Positions 50,508-59,227 of a DNA stretch of 64,000 bases are shown piece by piece. Positions within the stretch are counted from its first letter, which is position 1. The number at the start of each line of letters is the position of its first letter. The notes beneath the pieces are model-generated. The model was given only the letters and a program-made list of their open reading frames with translations. It searched no databases and was not told the DNA's origin. This stretch comes from DASPFV01 sp035620975. GTDB lineage: Bacteria; Acidobacteriota; Vicinamibacteria; Vicinamibacterales; 2-12-FULL-66-21. The stretch spans positions 1-64,000 of the forward strand of contig DASPFV010000340.1 of NCBI GenBank assembly GCA_035620975.1. The letters are read 5' to 3'. A program made the position numbers and the translations under genes.

Positions 50508-52163
50508 ATGTACTTCCGACGTCATTGTACCGTCGCGGTCCTGGCGCTCTCAATCGGCTCGACTTCCGCCGCCGGGCAGCCGGCCACGCCTGCCGTCGGC
50601 CCCACGCCGGGCGAGGCCACCTTCGCCATCTACGTGCGCGGGACCGACGTCGGCCGCGAACAGGTCAAGGTCACGCGCACGGCGTCGAACTGGATCATCA
50701 CCTCGACCGGCCGATCGGGCGACCTCGTCCTCAGCCGGTTCGAGCTGAAGTACAGCCCGGACTGGCAGCCGACCGAGCTCCGGATCGAAGCCGTCCAGGG
50801 CGCGCGCACACTGACGCTGGCGACCTCGTTCGGCGTGACGACCGCGATCAACGAGATCACCCAGAACGGGAAAACCACCGCGAAGACGGACGAGATCTCG
50901 GCGCGGACGGTCGTGCTGCCCAACGTCTCCATTGCCGCGTACGAAGCGCTGGCGGCCCGACTGGCCGGCTTGAAACCCGGCGACGAGCTTCCGATCTACG
51001 TGGTGCCGCAATCCGAGGTACGGCTCACCATCCAGGGCATCGAAGAAGAGTCGCTGCAGACACCTGACGGCCTCGTTCCCACGCGCCGGTACGAGATTAC
51101 GGTCCACAACCCGACCGGCCCGCTCGGCGGCACCATCACCACGGATGCGCAGTCGCGGCTGGCGCGGGTGGAGCTGCCGGCCGCGGGCCTCACGGCCGTG
51201 CGCAGCGATCTCGCGGGCGTTGCCGTCAGGTCCGTCAAGGCCAGGAACCCGACCGACTCGGACGTCACGATCCCCGGCAACGGGTTCACGCTGGCGGGCA
51301 CGCTCACGATGCCCCCGGTGGCCGGCCGGATGAAGCATCCCGCCGTCGTGCTGGTCGCCGGCTCCGGCGCAGTGGACCGGGACGAGACTGTCGCCGGTAT
51401 CCCGATCTTCAGCCAGCTCGCCGGCGCCCTCGCCGAGCGCGGCTTCGTGGTCGTCCGCTACGACAAGCGCGGCGTCGGCCAGAGCGGCGGCCGGACGGAA
51501 TCGGCAACGCTCCAGGACTACGCCGAGGATCTCGTGTCCGTCGTGAAATGGCTCGAGCGGCGCGACGACATCGATGGGCGCCGCATCGCCGCAGTGGGGC
51601 ACAGCGAAGGCGGCGCGGTGACGATGCTCGCCGCGGCGCGGGAGAAGAAGATCGGGGCGGTCGTGCTCGTCGCCGCGCCGGGCACGACGGGCGCCGACCT
51701 GATCCTCGAGCAGCAGCAGCATCAGCTCGGCGTCCTGAAAATCGCACCGGAGGAACGTCAGGAGAAGGAAGCGCTCCAGCGCCGGATCCAGAGTGCCGTG
51801 GTGACCGGCGAGGGGTGGGACGACCTGCCTCCGGAGCTGCGGCGGCAGGCGGACACGCCCTGGTTCCGCAGCCTGCTCCAGTTCGATCCGGCGCGGGCCA
51901 TGACCCGCTTCCGTCAGCCGGTGCTGATTCTCCAGGGAGATCTCGACGTGCAGGTCAAGCCGCACCACGCGGACAAGCTCGCGGAGCTCGCCAGGGCGCG
52001 GAAGAACGGCGGTGATGTGGAGCTCGTGCACCTGCCCGGGACCAATCATCTTCTGGTCCCGGCGAAGACCGGCGAGGTCCAGGAGTATGGGTCGCTCGGC
52101 GAAGCCAGCGTGAGCCCGCTCGTGGCCTCGTCGATTGCCGACTGGCTGAACGGCCTCGACTGA
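50508..52163 (+). CDS. Secreted alpha/beta-hydrolase with N-terminal beta domain
   Basis: A 551-residue exported protein (signal MYFRRHCTVAVLALSIGSTS, cleavage near AAGQ). Residues about 30-250 form a beta-rich domain of unknown function (TFAIYVRGTDVGREQVKV). Residues about 265-551 are an alpha/beta-hydrolase: VVLVAGSGAVDRDE, VRYDKRGVGQSGG, the nucleophile in AAVGHSEGG, the acid in LQGDLDVQV and the His in LPGTNHLL. This resembles secreted acyl-aminoacyl-peptidase/esterase-like proteins of the YfhR/EstA type; the substrate is not evident. It stands alone between ygfZ (divergent) and pntA. Confidence 0.8.
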   Translation: MYFRRHCTVAVLALSIGSTSAAGQPATPAVGPTPGEATFAIYVRGTDVGREQVKVTRTASNWIITSTGRSGDLVLSRFELKYSPDWQPTELRIEAVQGARTLTLATSFGVTTAINEITQNGKTTAKTDEISARTVVLPNVSIAAYEALAARLAGLKPGDELPIYVVPQSEVRLTIQGIEEESLQTPDGLVPTRRYEITVHNPTGPLGGTITTDAQSRLARVELPAAGLTAVRSDLAGVAVRSVKARNPTDSDVTIPGNGFTLAGTLTMPPVAGRMKHPAVVLVAGSGAVDRDETVAGIPIFSQLAGALAERGFVVVRYDKRGVGQSGGRTESATLQDYAEDLVSVVKWLERRDDIDGRRIAAVGHSEGGAVTMLAAAREKKIGAVVLVAAPGTTGADLILEQQQHQLGVLKIAPEERQEKEALQRRIQSAVVTGEGWDDLPPELRRQADTPWFRSLLQFDPARAMTRFRQPVLILQGDLDVQVKPHHADKLAELARARKNGGDVELVHLPGTNHLLVPAKTGEVQEYGSLGEASVSPLVASSIADWLNGLD

Positions 52164-52179
52164 TTTAGACTGGCAGCGC

Positions 52180-53316
52180 ATGAGAGTCGGTATTCCAGGG
52201 GAGACATGGCCGGGCGAGACGCGCGTCGCGGTGATCCCGGCAGGCGCGGCAACGTTGAAGAAAGCCGGGCTCGAGGTCGCCGTCGAGGGCGGCGCTGGCG
52301 TTGCCGCGGGTTTCCCCGACGCGCAGTATGAAAAGCAGGGGGCGCTGATCCTCTCCCGCGGCGAGCTCCTGCGCACGGCGGACATCCTGCTGCAGGTGCG
52401 AGCCATGCCGGCCGCGGACGGCCTGCGTCGAGGCCAGACCGTGATCGGATTTGCCGATCCCCTCGGCGCCCCGCGGAGCATCACCGAGATCGCGCCGACC
52501 GGGATCACGCTGCTCTCGATGGAGCTGATGCCGCGGATCACACGGGCCCAGAGCATGGACGCGCTGTCCTCGATGGCCACCATCGCGGGCTACAAGGCCG
52601 TGCTGCTGGCGGCCAACGAGCTGCCGCGCATGTTCCCGATGCTGATGACGGCGGCCGGCACCCTCTCGCCGGCGCACGTGTTCATCGTCGGCGCCGGAGT
52701 CGCCGGGCTGCAGGCGATCGCGTCGGCCCGCCGGATGGGGGCGAAGGTCGAGGCCTACGACGTGAGGCCGGCCGTCAAGGAGCAGGTCCAGAGCCTCGGA
52801 GCCCGCTTCGTGGAGCTGCCCCTCGAGTCAGCCGACGCCGAGGACAAGGGCGGCTACGCGCGCGCGCAGGACGAGTCCTTCTATCGCCGGCAGCGCGAGA
52901 TGATGCTGAAGGTGGTCGCCGCGAGCGATGTGGTGATCACGACGGCCCTCATACCGGGAAAGCGCGCCCCCATTCTGATCACCGCGGAGATGGTCGAGGC
53001 CATGCAGCCCGGCTCCGTCGTCGTGGACCTCGCGGCCGAGCGCGGAGGCAACTGCGAGTTGACGAGGGCGGATGAACACGTGACGCATCGCGGCGTGACC
53101 ATCATCGGACCGTCGAACCCGGCGGCGCTCGTGCCCTATCACGCGAGCCAGATGTATTCCAAGAACATCATCACGTTCCTGCAGCACCTGCTCGGCAAGG
53201 AGGGCGCCAGGCAGACCGCGCTGAAGCTCGATCTCGAGGACGAGATCACGCGGGACACGCTGCTGACCCACGAAGGATCGGTGGTGCACCCGCGTCTCCG
53301 CGAACTGGCCGCCTGA
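52180..53316 (+). CDS. pntA: NAD(P) transhydrogenase alpha subunit, soluble domain I only (orphan PntA)
   Basis: A 378-residue NAD(H)-binding protein. RVGIPGETWPGETRVAVIPA at the start is shared by PntA and alanine dehydrogenase, but RMGAKVEAYDVRPAVKEQV and the mobile-loop region AEDKGGYARAQDESFYRRQ are PntA-specific. The nucleotide motif is VFIVGAGVAGLQAIASARRM. It ends after domain I without the membrane helices, as in split three-subunit enzymes. Those need separate pntAB and pntB genes, which normally follow directly, but here an FHA gene comes next. TAGACT lies 8 nt before the ATG. Confidence 0.88.
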   Translation: MRVGIPGETWPGETRVAVIPAGAATLKKAGLEVAVEGGAGVAAGFPDAQYEKQGALILSRGELLRTADILLQVRAMPAADGLRRGQTVIGFADPLGAPRSITEIAPTGITLLSMELMPRITRAQSMDALSSMATIAGYKAVLLAANELPRMFPMLMTAAGTLSPAHVFIVGAGVAGLQAIASARRMGAKVEAYDVRPAVKEQVQSLGARFVELPLESADAEDKGGYARAQDESFYRRQREMMLKVVAASDVVITTALIPGKRAPILITAEMVEAMQPGSVVVDLAAERGGNCELTRADEHVTHRGVTIIGPSNPAALVPYHASQMYSKNIITFLQHLLGKEGARQTALKLDLEDEITRDTLLTHEGSVVHPRLRELAA

Positions 53317-53324
53317 TATTGTCG

Positions 53325-53711
53325 ATGTGGGTCATCCGGACTGAAGGGACGCCGCCGGCGCCGCTGGCCTTTCGCATCCTCCCCGGGAGCGTGAAGACCC
53401 TCGGCCGGGCCGTCGGCGCCGACTTCGTCGTGGACGCAACGCTCGTTTCCCGCGTCCACTGCCGGATCACCGCCGGCGCCGCAGAACTGGAGGTCGAGGA
53501 CCTCGACAGCACCAACGGCACGTTCGTCAACGGCGCGCGCGTGAGCCGCGGCATCCTGCGCAGCGGCGATCACCTGACGGTCGGCGACGTACGCTTCGCC
53601 GTCGAGCATCGGTCAGGGGCGGCAGAACAGGAGCCCTCCGCCAGGAACGAAACCCCCGAACCCGATCCGGATCCCGAATCCCCGATCCGCGATCCTCAAC
53701 CCGCCAGGTAG
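53325..53711 (+). CDS. FHA-domain protein with repeat-derived tail
   Basis: A 128-residue phosphothreonine-binding protein. FHA signature: TLGRAVGADFVV, LVSRVHCRI, and EDLDSTNGTFVNGARV, covering about residues 20-95. It has no other domain. The last 20 residues (NETPEPDPDPESPIRDPQPA) are low-complexity and are encoded by the GATCC/GGATTC repeat tract that lies downstream of the convergent MBL gene, so the tail may be accidental. It starts 8 nt after pntA; a TTG at 53319 is an alternative start. The binding partner is unknown; a pseudokinase is encoded about 4.5 kb away. Confidence 0.85.
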   Translation: MWVIRTEGTPPAPLAFRILPGSVKTLGRAVGADFVVDATLVSRVHCRITAGAAELEVEDLDSTNGTFVNGARVSRGILRSGDHLTVGDVRFAVEHRSGAAEQEPSARNETPEPDPDPESPIRDPQPAR

Positions 53712-54337
53712 GGATTCGTCCGTCGCTCGCGTCCGACCGTCGTGGGGGCGAAATGTCCTGGATACACGGGCGTGTCGTCCGGGTACGAGAAGAGCACCTC
53801 ACGAATGGAACGCAGGAGCGTCGCCTCGTCGCCTCCGGGCAGGTCGGTGCGCCCGATCGAGCCCGCGAAGAGCGTGTCTCCCACGAAGAGCACCCGGGCG
53901 GAGTCGCCCTCGCGTCCGATCGCCAGGCACACCCCGCCGGGACAGTGGCCGGGCGTGTGGCGGACGTCGACGACGTACCGTCCGAACCGCCACGGACCTT
54001 CGCCGTCGTAGTAGAAGTCCACCGGCGGCTGCGGCGAGACCTGGAATCCGAACGCAAGCCCCTGCTGGACGATGCCGCGGTAGAGGAACTCGTCGTCGCG
54101 GTGGAGTCCAACGGGGGCGCCCAGGGCGGCCTTCGCACGGCCTACCCCGGTGATGTGATCCAGGTGGGCGTGGGTCAGGAGGATGTAGCGGGTTGTGAGC
54201 CCGAGATCGGTCACCGCGTCCAGGAGCAGCTCGACCTCGTCGCCGGGGTCGATCACCACGCCCTCGCGGGTCTCCTCGCAGCCGACCACGAAGCCATTCT
54301 TCCGGAACGGTTCTACCGCGCGTGATTCCAGCAGCAT
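53696..54337 (-). CDS. MBL-fold hydrolase, glyoxalase II-like (YcbL type)
   Basis: A 213-residue di-metal hydrolase. Ligands: LTHAHLDHITG (HxHxDH), HTPGHCPGG, LFVGDTLFAGSIGRTD (bridging Asp) and VYPGHFAPTT (last His). The short C-terminus fits the YcbL/type I glyoxalase II-like group, which hydrolyse S-lactoylglutathione-like thioesters or related compounds. It has no signal peptide. It converges with the FHA gene (16-nt overlap) and diverges from the receiver-like gene at 54466. Confidence 0.87.
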   Translation of the reverse strand: MLLESRAVEPFRKNGFVVGCEETREGVVIDPGDEVELLLDAVTDLGLTTRYILLTHAHLDHITGVGRAKAALGAPVGLHRDDEFLYRGIVQQGLAFGFQVSPQPPVDFYYDGEGPWRFGRYVVDVRHTPGHCPGGVCLAIGREGDSARVLFVGDTLFAGSIGRTDLPGGDEATLLRSIREVLFSYPDDTPVYPGHFAPTTVGRERRTNPYLAG

Positions 54338-54465
54338 GATTTCCTCGGCCGGATGGGACGAAGCCCAGCCGGGTCGTCCCGCAGGGGCACTCGTCCGGCT
54401 AGGTTGACTCTCCGCGGCGGGCGCCCGGGCCTTGTCGAACTGCTCCCCTGTAATATCATGGCGCG

Positions 54466-54825
54466 ATGATCCTGGCGGCGGTCGACGATCTGCTCTTCAG
54501 CTCCAAAATCCGGGCCACGGCGAAGCAGGCGGGCGTGGACGTCACGTTCGCGCGTTCCCGATCGGAAATCCTCGAGCAGGCGCGGACGCTCAGGCCGTCG
54601 CTGATACTGTTCGATCTCGACAGCGCGAAAACGGAGCCGATCGCCACGCTCGACGCGCTCAGGTCGGATCCCGCGCTGGCCGCGCTGCCGACGCTCGGCT
54701 TCGTGTCGCACGTGCACGCCGCGCGTATCGAGGCGGCGCGGCAGGCCGGGATCGGCGACGTCATGGCCCGCTCCGCGTTCGCGACGCGGCTCCCGGAAAT
54801 CCTGCTCTCGGCCGGCGTGCGATAG
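54466..54825 (+). CDS. Divergent response-regulator-receiver-like protein
   Basis: A 119-residue single-domain protein with CheY-like spacing: acidic pair VDDLLFSSKI, candidate phospho-site LILFDLDS, and a hydrophobic beta-4 TLGFVSHV. The conserved beta-5 lysine of receivers is not seen after it, and the acidic pair is shifted. So it is a degenerate receiver, perhaps phosphorylation-independent. It is an orphan with no kinase or output domain. TAATAT/TGTAAT lies 9-11 nt before the ATG. The ADOP permease follows after 8 nt, so it may regulate or be co-expressed with it. Confidence 0.6.
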   Translation: MILAAVDDLLFSSKIRATAKQAGVDVTFARSRSEILEQARTLRPSLILFDLDSAKTEPIATLDALRSDPALAALPTLGFVSHVHAARIEAARQAGIGDVMARSAFATRLPEILLSAGVR

Positions 54826-54833
54826 CAGCTTCG

Positions 54834-57257
54834 ATGGTGCCGATGCTGTTACGCGATCTCCTCTGGGCGGCCCGCCACGCCCGCCGACGGCCGCTTTTCG
54901 GGGCGGCTGTCGTCGCAACGCTGACGCTCGGGATCGCTGCGACGACGATTGCCTGGGGGCTGGCGACGGCGGTGCTCTGGCGCCCGCTCCCTTTCGGGCA
55001 GGCCGATCGGCTGGTCTTCGTCTGGGAGGCGAGCCCGCAGGACGGGGACCGGGAGCCGTTCAGGGTCACCAGCGGCCGGTTCGCCGAATGGCGCGATCGC
55101 GCCCGTTCGTTCGAATCTCTCTCGATGTTCGGCGCGGCCGGATTTTCGATGGACACCGCGGGCGGCGTGTTCCCCCTCCGCGGCGTGCGGACCTCCGCCA
55201 ATTTCTTCGACACGCTCGGGGTCCGGCCGGCGCTCGGCCGGACCTTCAGCCCGTCGGACGAAGTGCCCGGACAGCATCAGGTCCTGATCGCCTCGCACGC
55301 CTTCTGGCAGCGCCATCTGGGAGGACGGCCTGACGCGATTGGAGCGACGATCCGGCTGAACGGGACGCCCTACACCGTCATAGGCGTCATGCCCCCGATC
55401 GTCTTCCCGGGCTGGCCCGTGAACCCCGCGACGGTGACGATCGATGCCGACTCGCGCGAGCTCTGGGTTCCGATCGCCCGGACGCCCCAGCTCGACAGCA
55501 GCACACGAGCGCACGTGTTCGGGGCCATCGCACGCCTCGCGCCGGGTGTCACGCGCGAGCAGGCGAGCGACGAGCTGATGCGACTGGGCAGACCTGACGC
55601 CGCCGAACCGCACGGCGGGATCACGCTGCCGCTCCGCGAGCAGTTCGTGCGGGACGCGCGCGTTCCGCTGCTCGCGCTGGTGGGTGCCGCCCTCGCGCTG
55701 CTGATCGTCGCGTGCGCCAACCTCGCCGCGCTCCAGGTTTCCGCCTTCGAGGCCCGGCGCGGCGAACTGGCCATTCGCGCGGCCATTGGCGCCAGTGCGG
55801 GCCGCCTTGCCAGCCAGCTGTCGGCCGAGTCGCTCCTGCTCGCAGGCGTCGCGGGTGGCGCGGCGCTGCTCGTCGCCCGATACGGCCTGACGATCCTGCC
55901 GGAGGCGCTTCCGCCGGATCTGCCGTTGCTCACGCCTGCCGCGGTCGACTGGCGCGTGGCCGCGTCTGCCGCCGTTGCGACGCTCGGCTCGGGGCTCCTG
56001 GTGGCCGCCTGGCCGATTGGGCGGCTGCTTGCCGCCGGCCCGGCTCCGCGGGGAGTTGCCGATGAGCCCCGACGCGGCGTGTTCCGCGTCCTCATCGCCG
56101 GGCAGGTGGCGGTGACCATCGCGCTCGGCACTGCGGCCGCCCTTCTGCTGCAGTCGCTCTGGGTCGTGCGGCAACGGGATCCGGGGTTCGTGCTGGATGG
56201 GGTGGTCACCGCGCAGGTGGGGCTGCCCGCAGCCATCAACACGCCCGAAGCCGCCGTCGCCGCGGAGGCCCTGCTCGTTCAGACCGCGGCCGGCCGCGCG
56301 GGTATCCGGCGCGCCGCGGCGGCCTACGATCATCCGCTCGAAGCCAACTGGACTGACAGCTTCGGCGTCGGGGGCACGAGCGATGGCGCCGAAGCCGAAG
56401 TCCGCGGTCAGGCTCAGCTTCGAATCGTGAGCCCGAGCTATTTCGACGCGCTGGGTGTGGAGCTGCTGGAAGGCCGGCTCTTCACCGACTCGCAGGGACA
56501 CGGCCGCCCGGGTGTCGCGGTAGTCAACGAGGCCTTCGCCGTGGCGCACGGCCCGTCGATCCTCGGACGCCAACTGCAGAGTGCGTCCGCCCGGCTGACG
56601 TGGGGGGACGGCGTGCCATCGCATTTCGAGGTGATCGGAGTCGTGGAGAACGAGAGATTCCGCGGGCTCGAGCAGCCCGCCGAACCCGCCGTGTATCTCA
56701 GCACGCGACAGTTCCCGCAGACGAGCTTCGTCCTGCTCCTGCGGACGACCGCGGAAGCGGCGACGATGCGCGAGGTGCGCTCCCTCGTGCGCAGCGTCGA
56801 ACCATCGGCTGTCGTGGACACGCCGATTACCCTCATGAACATCCTGTCGCAGCAGCTCGCGACGCGCCGGATTGCGGCGGACGTGGTCGCGAGCGTCGCC
56901 AGCGCGGCGCTGTTCCTCGTCGCGCTGGGCGTGTACGGCGTGCTCGCGATGGTGGTCGCCAGCCGGACGCGCGAGATTGGCATCCGACTGGCGCTCGGGG
57001 CCACTCCGGCCGATGCAGCGAGGCGCGTGATCGGCGAGAGCCTCCTGAACGTCACGCTCGGCATCGTGGCAGGCCTCGGGCTGGCCCTGCTCGCAGGGCG
57101 GGCGCTCGAGAGCGTCCTCGTCGGGGTCAGCGGCCGCGATCCCGCGACGCTCGCCGTGGTCAGCGCGACCCTGCTCGCCGCCGCCCTCGCGTCAGCCATC
57201 GTGCCGGCCGCCCGGGCGGCCCGGGTCGATCCGGCCGCCACGCTTCGGGGTGAATGA
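54834..57257 (+). CDS. ADOP-family (MacB/FtsX-like) ABC transporter permease
   Basis: An 807-residue inner-membrane protein with the duplicated MacB layout: N-terminal TM (ALFGAAVVATLTLGI-type segment), a large periplasmic MacB_PCD domain (residues about 60-250), an FtsX core of three helices (LLIVACANLAALQVSAFEAR, RRGELAIRAAIGASAGRLAS), a second periplasmic domain, and a final FtsX core ending RAARVDPAATLRGE. The 800-aa length with two complete units is the acidobacterial ADOP hallmark. The nucleotide-binding partner is not in the window. It is coupled to the dehydratase downstream by a 4-nt overlap, an unexplained pairing. Confidence 0.93.
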   Translation: MVPMLLRDLLWAARHARRRPLFGAAVVATLTLGIAATTIAWGLATAVLWRPLPFGQADRLVFVWEASPQDGDREPFRVTSGRFAEWRDRARSFESLSMFGAAGFSMDTAGGVFPLRGVRTSANFFDTLGVRPALGRTFSPSDEVPGQHQVLIASHAFWQRHLGGRPDAIGATIRLNGTPYTVIGVMPPIVFPGWPVNPATVTIDADSRELWVPIARTPQLDSSTRAHVFGAIARLAPGVTREQASDELMRLGRPDAAEPHGGITLPLREQFVRDARVPLLALVGAALALLIVACANLAALQVSAFEARRGELAIRAAIGASAGRLASQLSAESLLLAGVAGGAALLVARYGLTILPEALPPDLPLLTPAAVDWRVAASAAVATLGSGLLVAAWPIGRLLAAGPAPRGVADEPRRGVFRVLIAGQVAVTIALGTAAALLLQSLWVVRQRDPGFVLDGVVTAQVGLPAAINTPEAAVAAEALLVQTAAGRAGIRRAAAAYDHPLEANWTDSFGVGGTSDGAEAEVRGQAQLRIVSPSYFDALGVELLEGRLFTDSQGHGRPGVAVVNEAFAVAHGPSILGRQLQSASARLTWGDGVPSHFEVIGVVENERFRGLEQPAEPAVYLSTRQFPQTSFVLLLRTTAEAATMREVRSLVRSVEPSAVVDTPITLMNILSQQLATRRIAADVVASVASAALFLVALGVYGVLAMVVASRTREIGIRLALGATPADAARRVIGESLLNVTLGIVAGLGLALLAGRALESVLVGVSGRDPATLAVVSATLLAAALASAIVPAARAARVDPAATLRGE

Positions 57258-58222
57258 GCACGACGCGCACCGACGATCTTCCCGATCCCGCTGAGGTCGT
57301 CGCGGCAGCCGAGCGGGTGCGCGGGCGTGTCCTGCGCACGCCCCTGCGGCGCTCTCCCTGGCTTTCGTCGGTGGCGGGAGGCGACGTCTTCCTGAAGCTG
57401 GAAACGCTCCAGCCGACGTTCTCGTACAAGGTGCGCGGCGCTGTCAACGCGATCAGGAAGCTGCTCGAGCAGAATGGGGCCCGCTCCGGGCGGATCGTGA
57501 CCGCATCGGCGGGCAATCACGGTCGGGCCCTCGCCTACGCCGCCGGCGTGGCTGACTTGAGCCTCACGGTGTACGTGCCTGAGACGGCTCCCCGGACCAA
57601 GCTCGAAGCGATCAGGTCCGCCGGTGCGGACGTCCGCCCCTGCGCCGACTACGACGAGGCCGAGCGACGGGCGCGCGACGACGCGGCTTCGAGCGGCGCG
57701 ACCTTCATCTCCGCCTACACGCATCCGGACGTCATTGCCGGCGCCGGCACCATCGGGCTGGAGATTCTCGAGGATCGTCCGGACACGGAGTGCGTGATCG
57801 TGCCGGTCGGAGGAGGCGGGCTGATCAGCGGGGTCGCGATCGTCTGCGAGAGTCGGATCCCGGTCTACGGCGTCGAAGCGGCGGCCTCCTGTCCTTTCTC
57901 CCGCGGGCTCGCCGCTGGAGGCATCGTGCGGATCGACGTGGCGCCCACGCTGGCCGACGGGCTCGCGGGGAACCTCGATCCATCCACGATCACCTTCGAC
58001 GTCGTCCGGCGCCTGGTCGCGGGCCTGGCCCTCGTCAGCGAAGACGACCTGAAGGCGGCCATCGCCGGCCTGGTGCAGCACGAGCGGCTGGTGGTCGAGG
58101 CTGCCGGCGCCGCAGCGGCAGCCGCCATTCTGTCACGCCGGCTTCAGCCGGCAGGCCGGGTGATCGCAGTCGTCATCTCAGGCGGGAACATCGATCCGGC
58201 CGTGCTGAAGGCGCTGCTGTGA
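57254..58222 (+). CDS. Threonine/serine dehydratase, PLP-dependent (no ACT domain)
   Basis: A 322-residue fold-type II PLP enzyme. The Schiff-base Lys is in TFSYKVRGA, the phosphate-binding loop is PVGGGGLISG, and the substrate-binding loop is TASAGNHGRALAYAA. There is no regulatory C-terminal ACT domain, as in catabolic TdcB or in serine/threonine racemases. The SGGN motif at the end (VVISGGNIDP) supports a dehydratase-type enzyme. In the usual active-site motif the residue before Tyr is Phe (SFKxRGA); here it is SYK. It is translationally coupled to the ADOP permease. Confidence 0.88.
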   Translation: MSTTRTDDLPDPAEVVAAAERVRGRVLRTPLRRSPWLSSVAGGDVFLKLETLQPTFSYKVRGAVNAIRKLLEQNGARSGRIVTASAGNHGRALAYAAGVADLSLTVYVPETAPRTKLEAIRSAGADVRPCADYDEAERRARDDAASSGATFISAYTHPDVIAGAGTIGLEILEDRPDTECVIVPVGGGGLISGVAIVCESRIPVYGVEAAASCPFSRGLAAGGIVRIDVAPTLADGLAGNLDPSTITFDVVRRLVAGLALVSEDDLKAAIAGLVQHERLVVEAAGAAAAAAILSRRLQPAGRVIAVVISGGNIDPAVLKALL

Positions 58223-58229
58223 GGTCGTC

Positions 58230-59204
58230 TCAGCCGCGCTGCAGGTACCACCAGACCAGGGCAATCGCGAGAAGGCCCCCGACGACGGCAATCCAGACGA
58301 TCGAGTTCGTTCGCTCCTCCTCGATGGGAATGAGCTCGGTCCGTGCTGCGTCACCTGCACTCACGTCGAGAGCGGTGGCAACCCGCCGCAGGTCCGCGGC
58401 GAGCAGCGCGGCCGTCTGGTACCGGCCTTCGAGATCCTTGGCAAGAGATTTCGAGAGGATGGCGTCGATTTCGACCGGCAGCGACGGGTTCACCGTCGAT
58501 GGCCGCGCCGGCGTGTGGCGCACGACGTTCATGACGGTGGCGGCTGTCGTCGGCGCAGCAAACGGCTGGCGGCCCGTGAACATCTCGTAGAGCACGGCGC
58601 CGAACGAGAAGATGTCGGTGCGCGAGTCCGCGGCAGCGCCGAGCGCCTGTTCCGGGGAGAGATAGCCTGCGATGTGCGCATCGTCTCCGGCCAGGACCTC
58701 TGACGAGCCCGCTGCCCGGGCGCGCGCGGCACCGCCGGCCGTCCACCGCGCCATGCCGAAATTGAGGATCTTGGCGCTGCCCTTGGGCGTGACCACGATC
58801 GTCTCCGGCCGCACGTCGCCGTGGACGAGCCCGTGCGCGTGCCCCTCCGACAGGCCGTCCGCGATATGCGCGGCGAGATCGAGCGCGCGGCGGGGGTTCA
58901 CGGGCATGCCGCCCATCTCCTGCCGCAGCGACGGACCGGCTGCGAACTCATACGCGAGATAGCAGCGGTCGTCCTGCTCGACGACGTCGAACAGGGTGGC
59001 GATATTCGGATGGTTCAGGCCCGCGGCAATCCGGGCGTCGTCGAGGAACCGCGCCCGGAGGGAAGGATCCGCCACGAGCTCCGGAGGGGCCATCATCAGG
59101 GCCACGGTCCGGCCGACTTTCGTGTCGCGGGCGCGGTATACCTCGCCCAGCGCGCCGCCGCCCAGCCGCTCCAGGATGTTGAAGTGCGCGACCGACGCCG
59201 TCAT
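58230..59204 (-). CDS. Serine/threonine pseudokinase with C-terminal membrane anchor
   Basis: A 324-residue Pkn-type kinase fold (residues about 7-265) followed by a linker and one transmembrane helix near the C-terminus (NSIVWIAVVGGLLAIALVWW). The glycine loop LGGGALGEVY is normal. The VAIK lysine is Met (TVALMMAPPEL), the C-helix Glu is Asp, HRDLKPEN is HGDVRPET, and DFG is NFG (KILNFGMA). These changes remove ATP anchoring and Mg binding, so catalysis is very unlikely; a scaffold or sensor role is expected. The SPEQ segment is kept. TATAAT lies 8 nt before the ATG. Confidence 0.88.
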   Translation of the reverse strand: MTASVAHFNILERLGGGALGEVYRARDTKVGRTVALMMAPPELVADPSLRARFLDDARIAAGLNHPNIATLFDVVEQDDRCYLAYEFAAGPSLRQEMGGMPVNPRRALDLAAHIADGLSEGHAHGLVHGDVRPETIVVTPKGSAKILNFGMARWTAGGAARARAAGSSEVLAGDDAHIAGYLSPEQALGAAADSRTDIFSFGAVLYEMFTGRQPFAAPTTAATVMNVVRHTPARPSTVNPSLPVEIDAILSKSLAKDLEGRYQTAALLAADLRRVATALDVSAGDAARTELIPIEEERTNSIVWIAVVGGLLAIALVWWYLQRG

Positions 59205-59212
59205 CCGGCGTG

Positions 59213-59218
59213 ATTATA
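59213..59218 (-). promoter_or_regulatory. TATAAT box of the pseudokinase gene
   Basis: A perfect -10 hexamer on the minus strand, 8 nt before the ATG at 59204. It lies in the 23-nt gap after the SDR gene stop, so the pseudokinase has its own near-leaderless transcript even though the SDR gene is on the same strand upstream. Confidence 0.6.
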
Positions 59219-59227
59219 GGCGCATTC

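Noticed and set aside
54432..54834. In-frame N-terminal extension of the ADOP permease
   Set aside because: It is the shadow frame of the receiver-like gene at 54466-54825. The family start MLLRDLLWAARHARRR lies at 54834.
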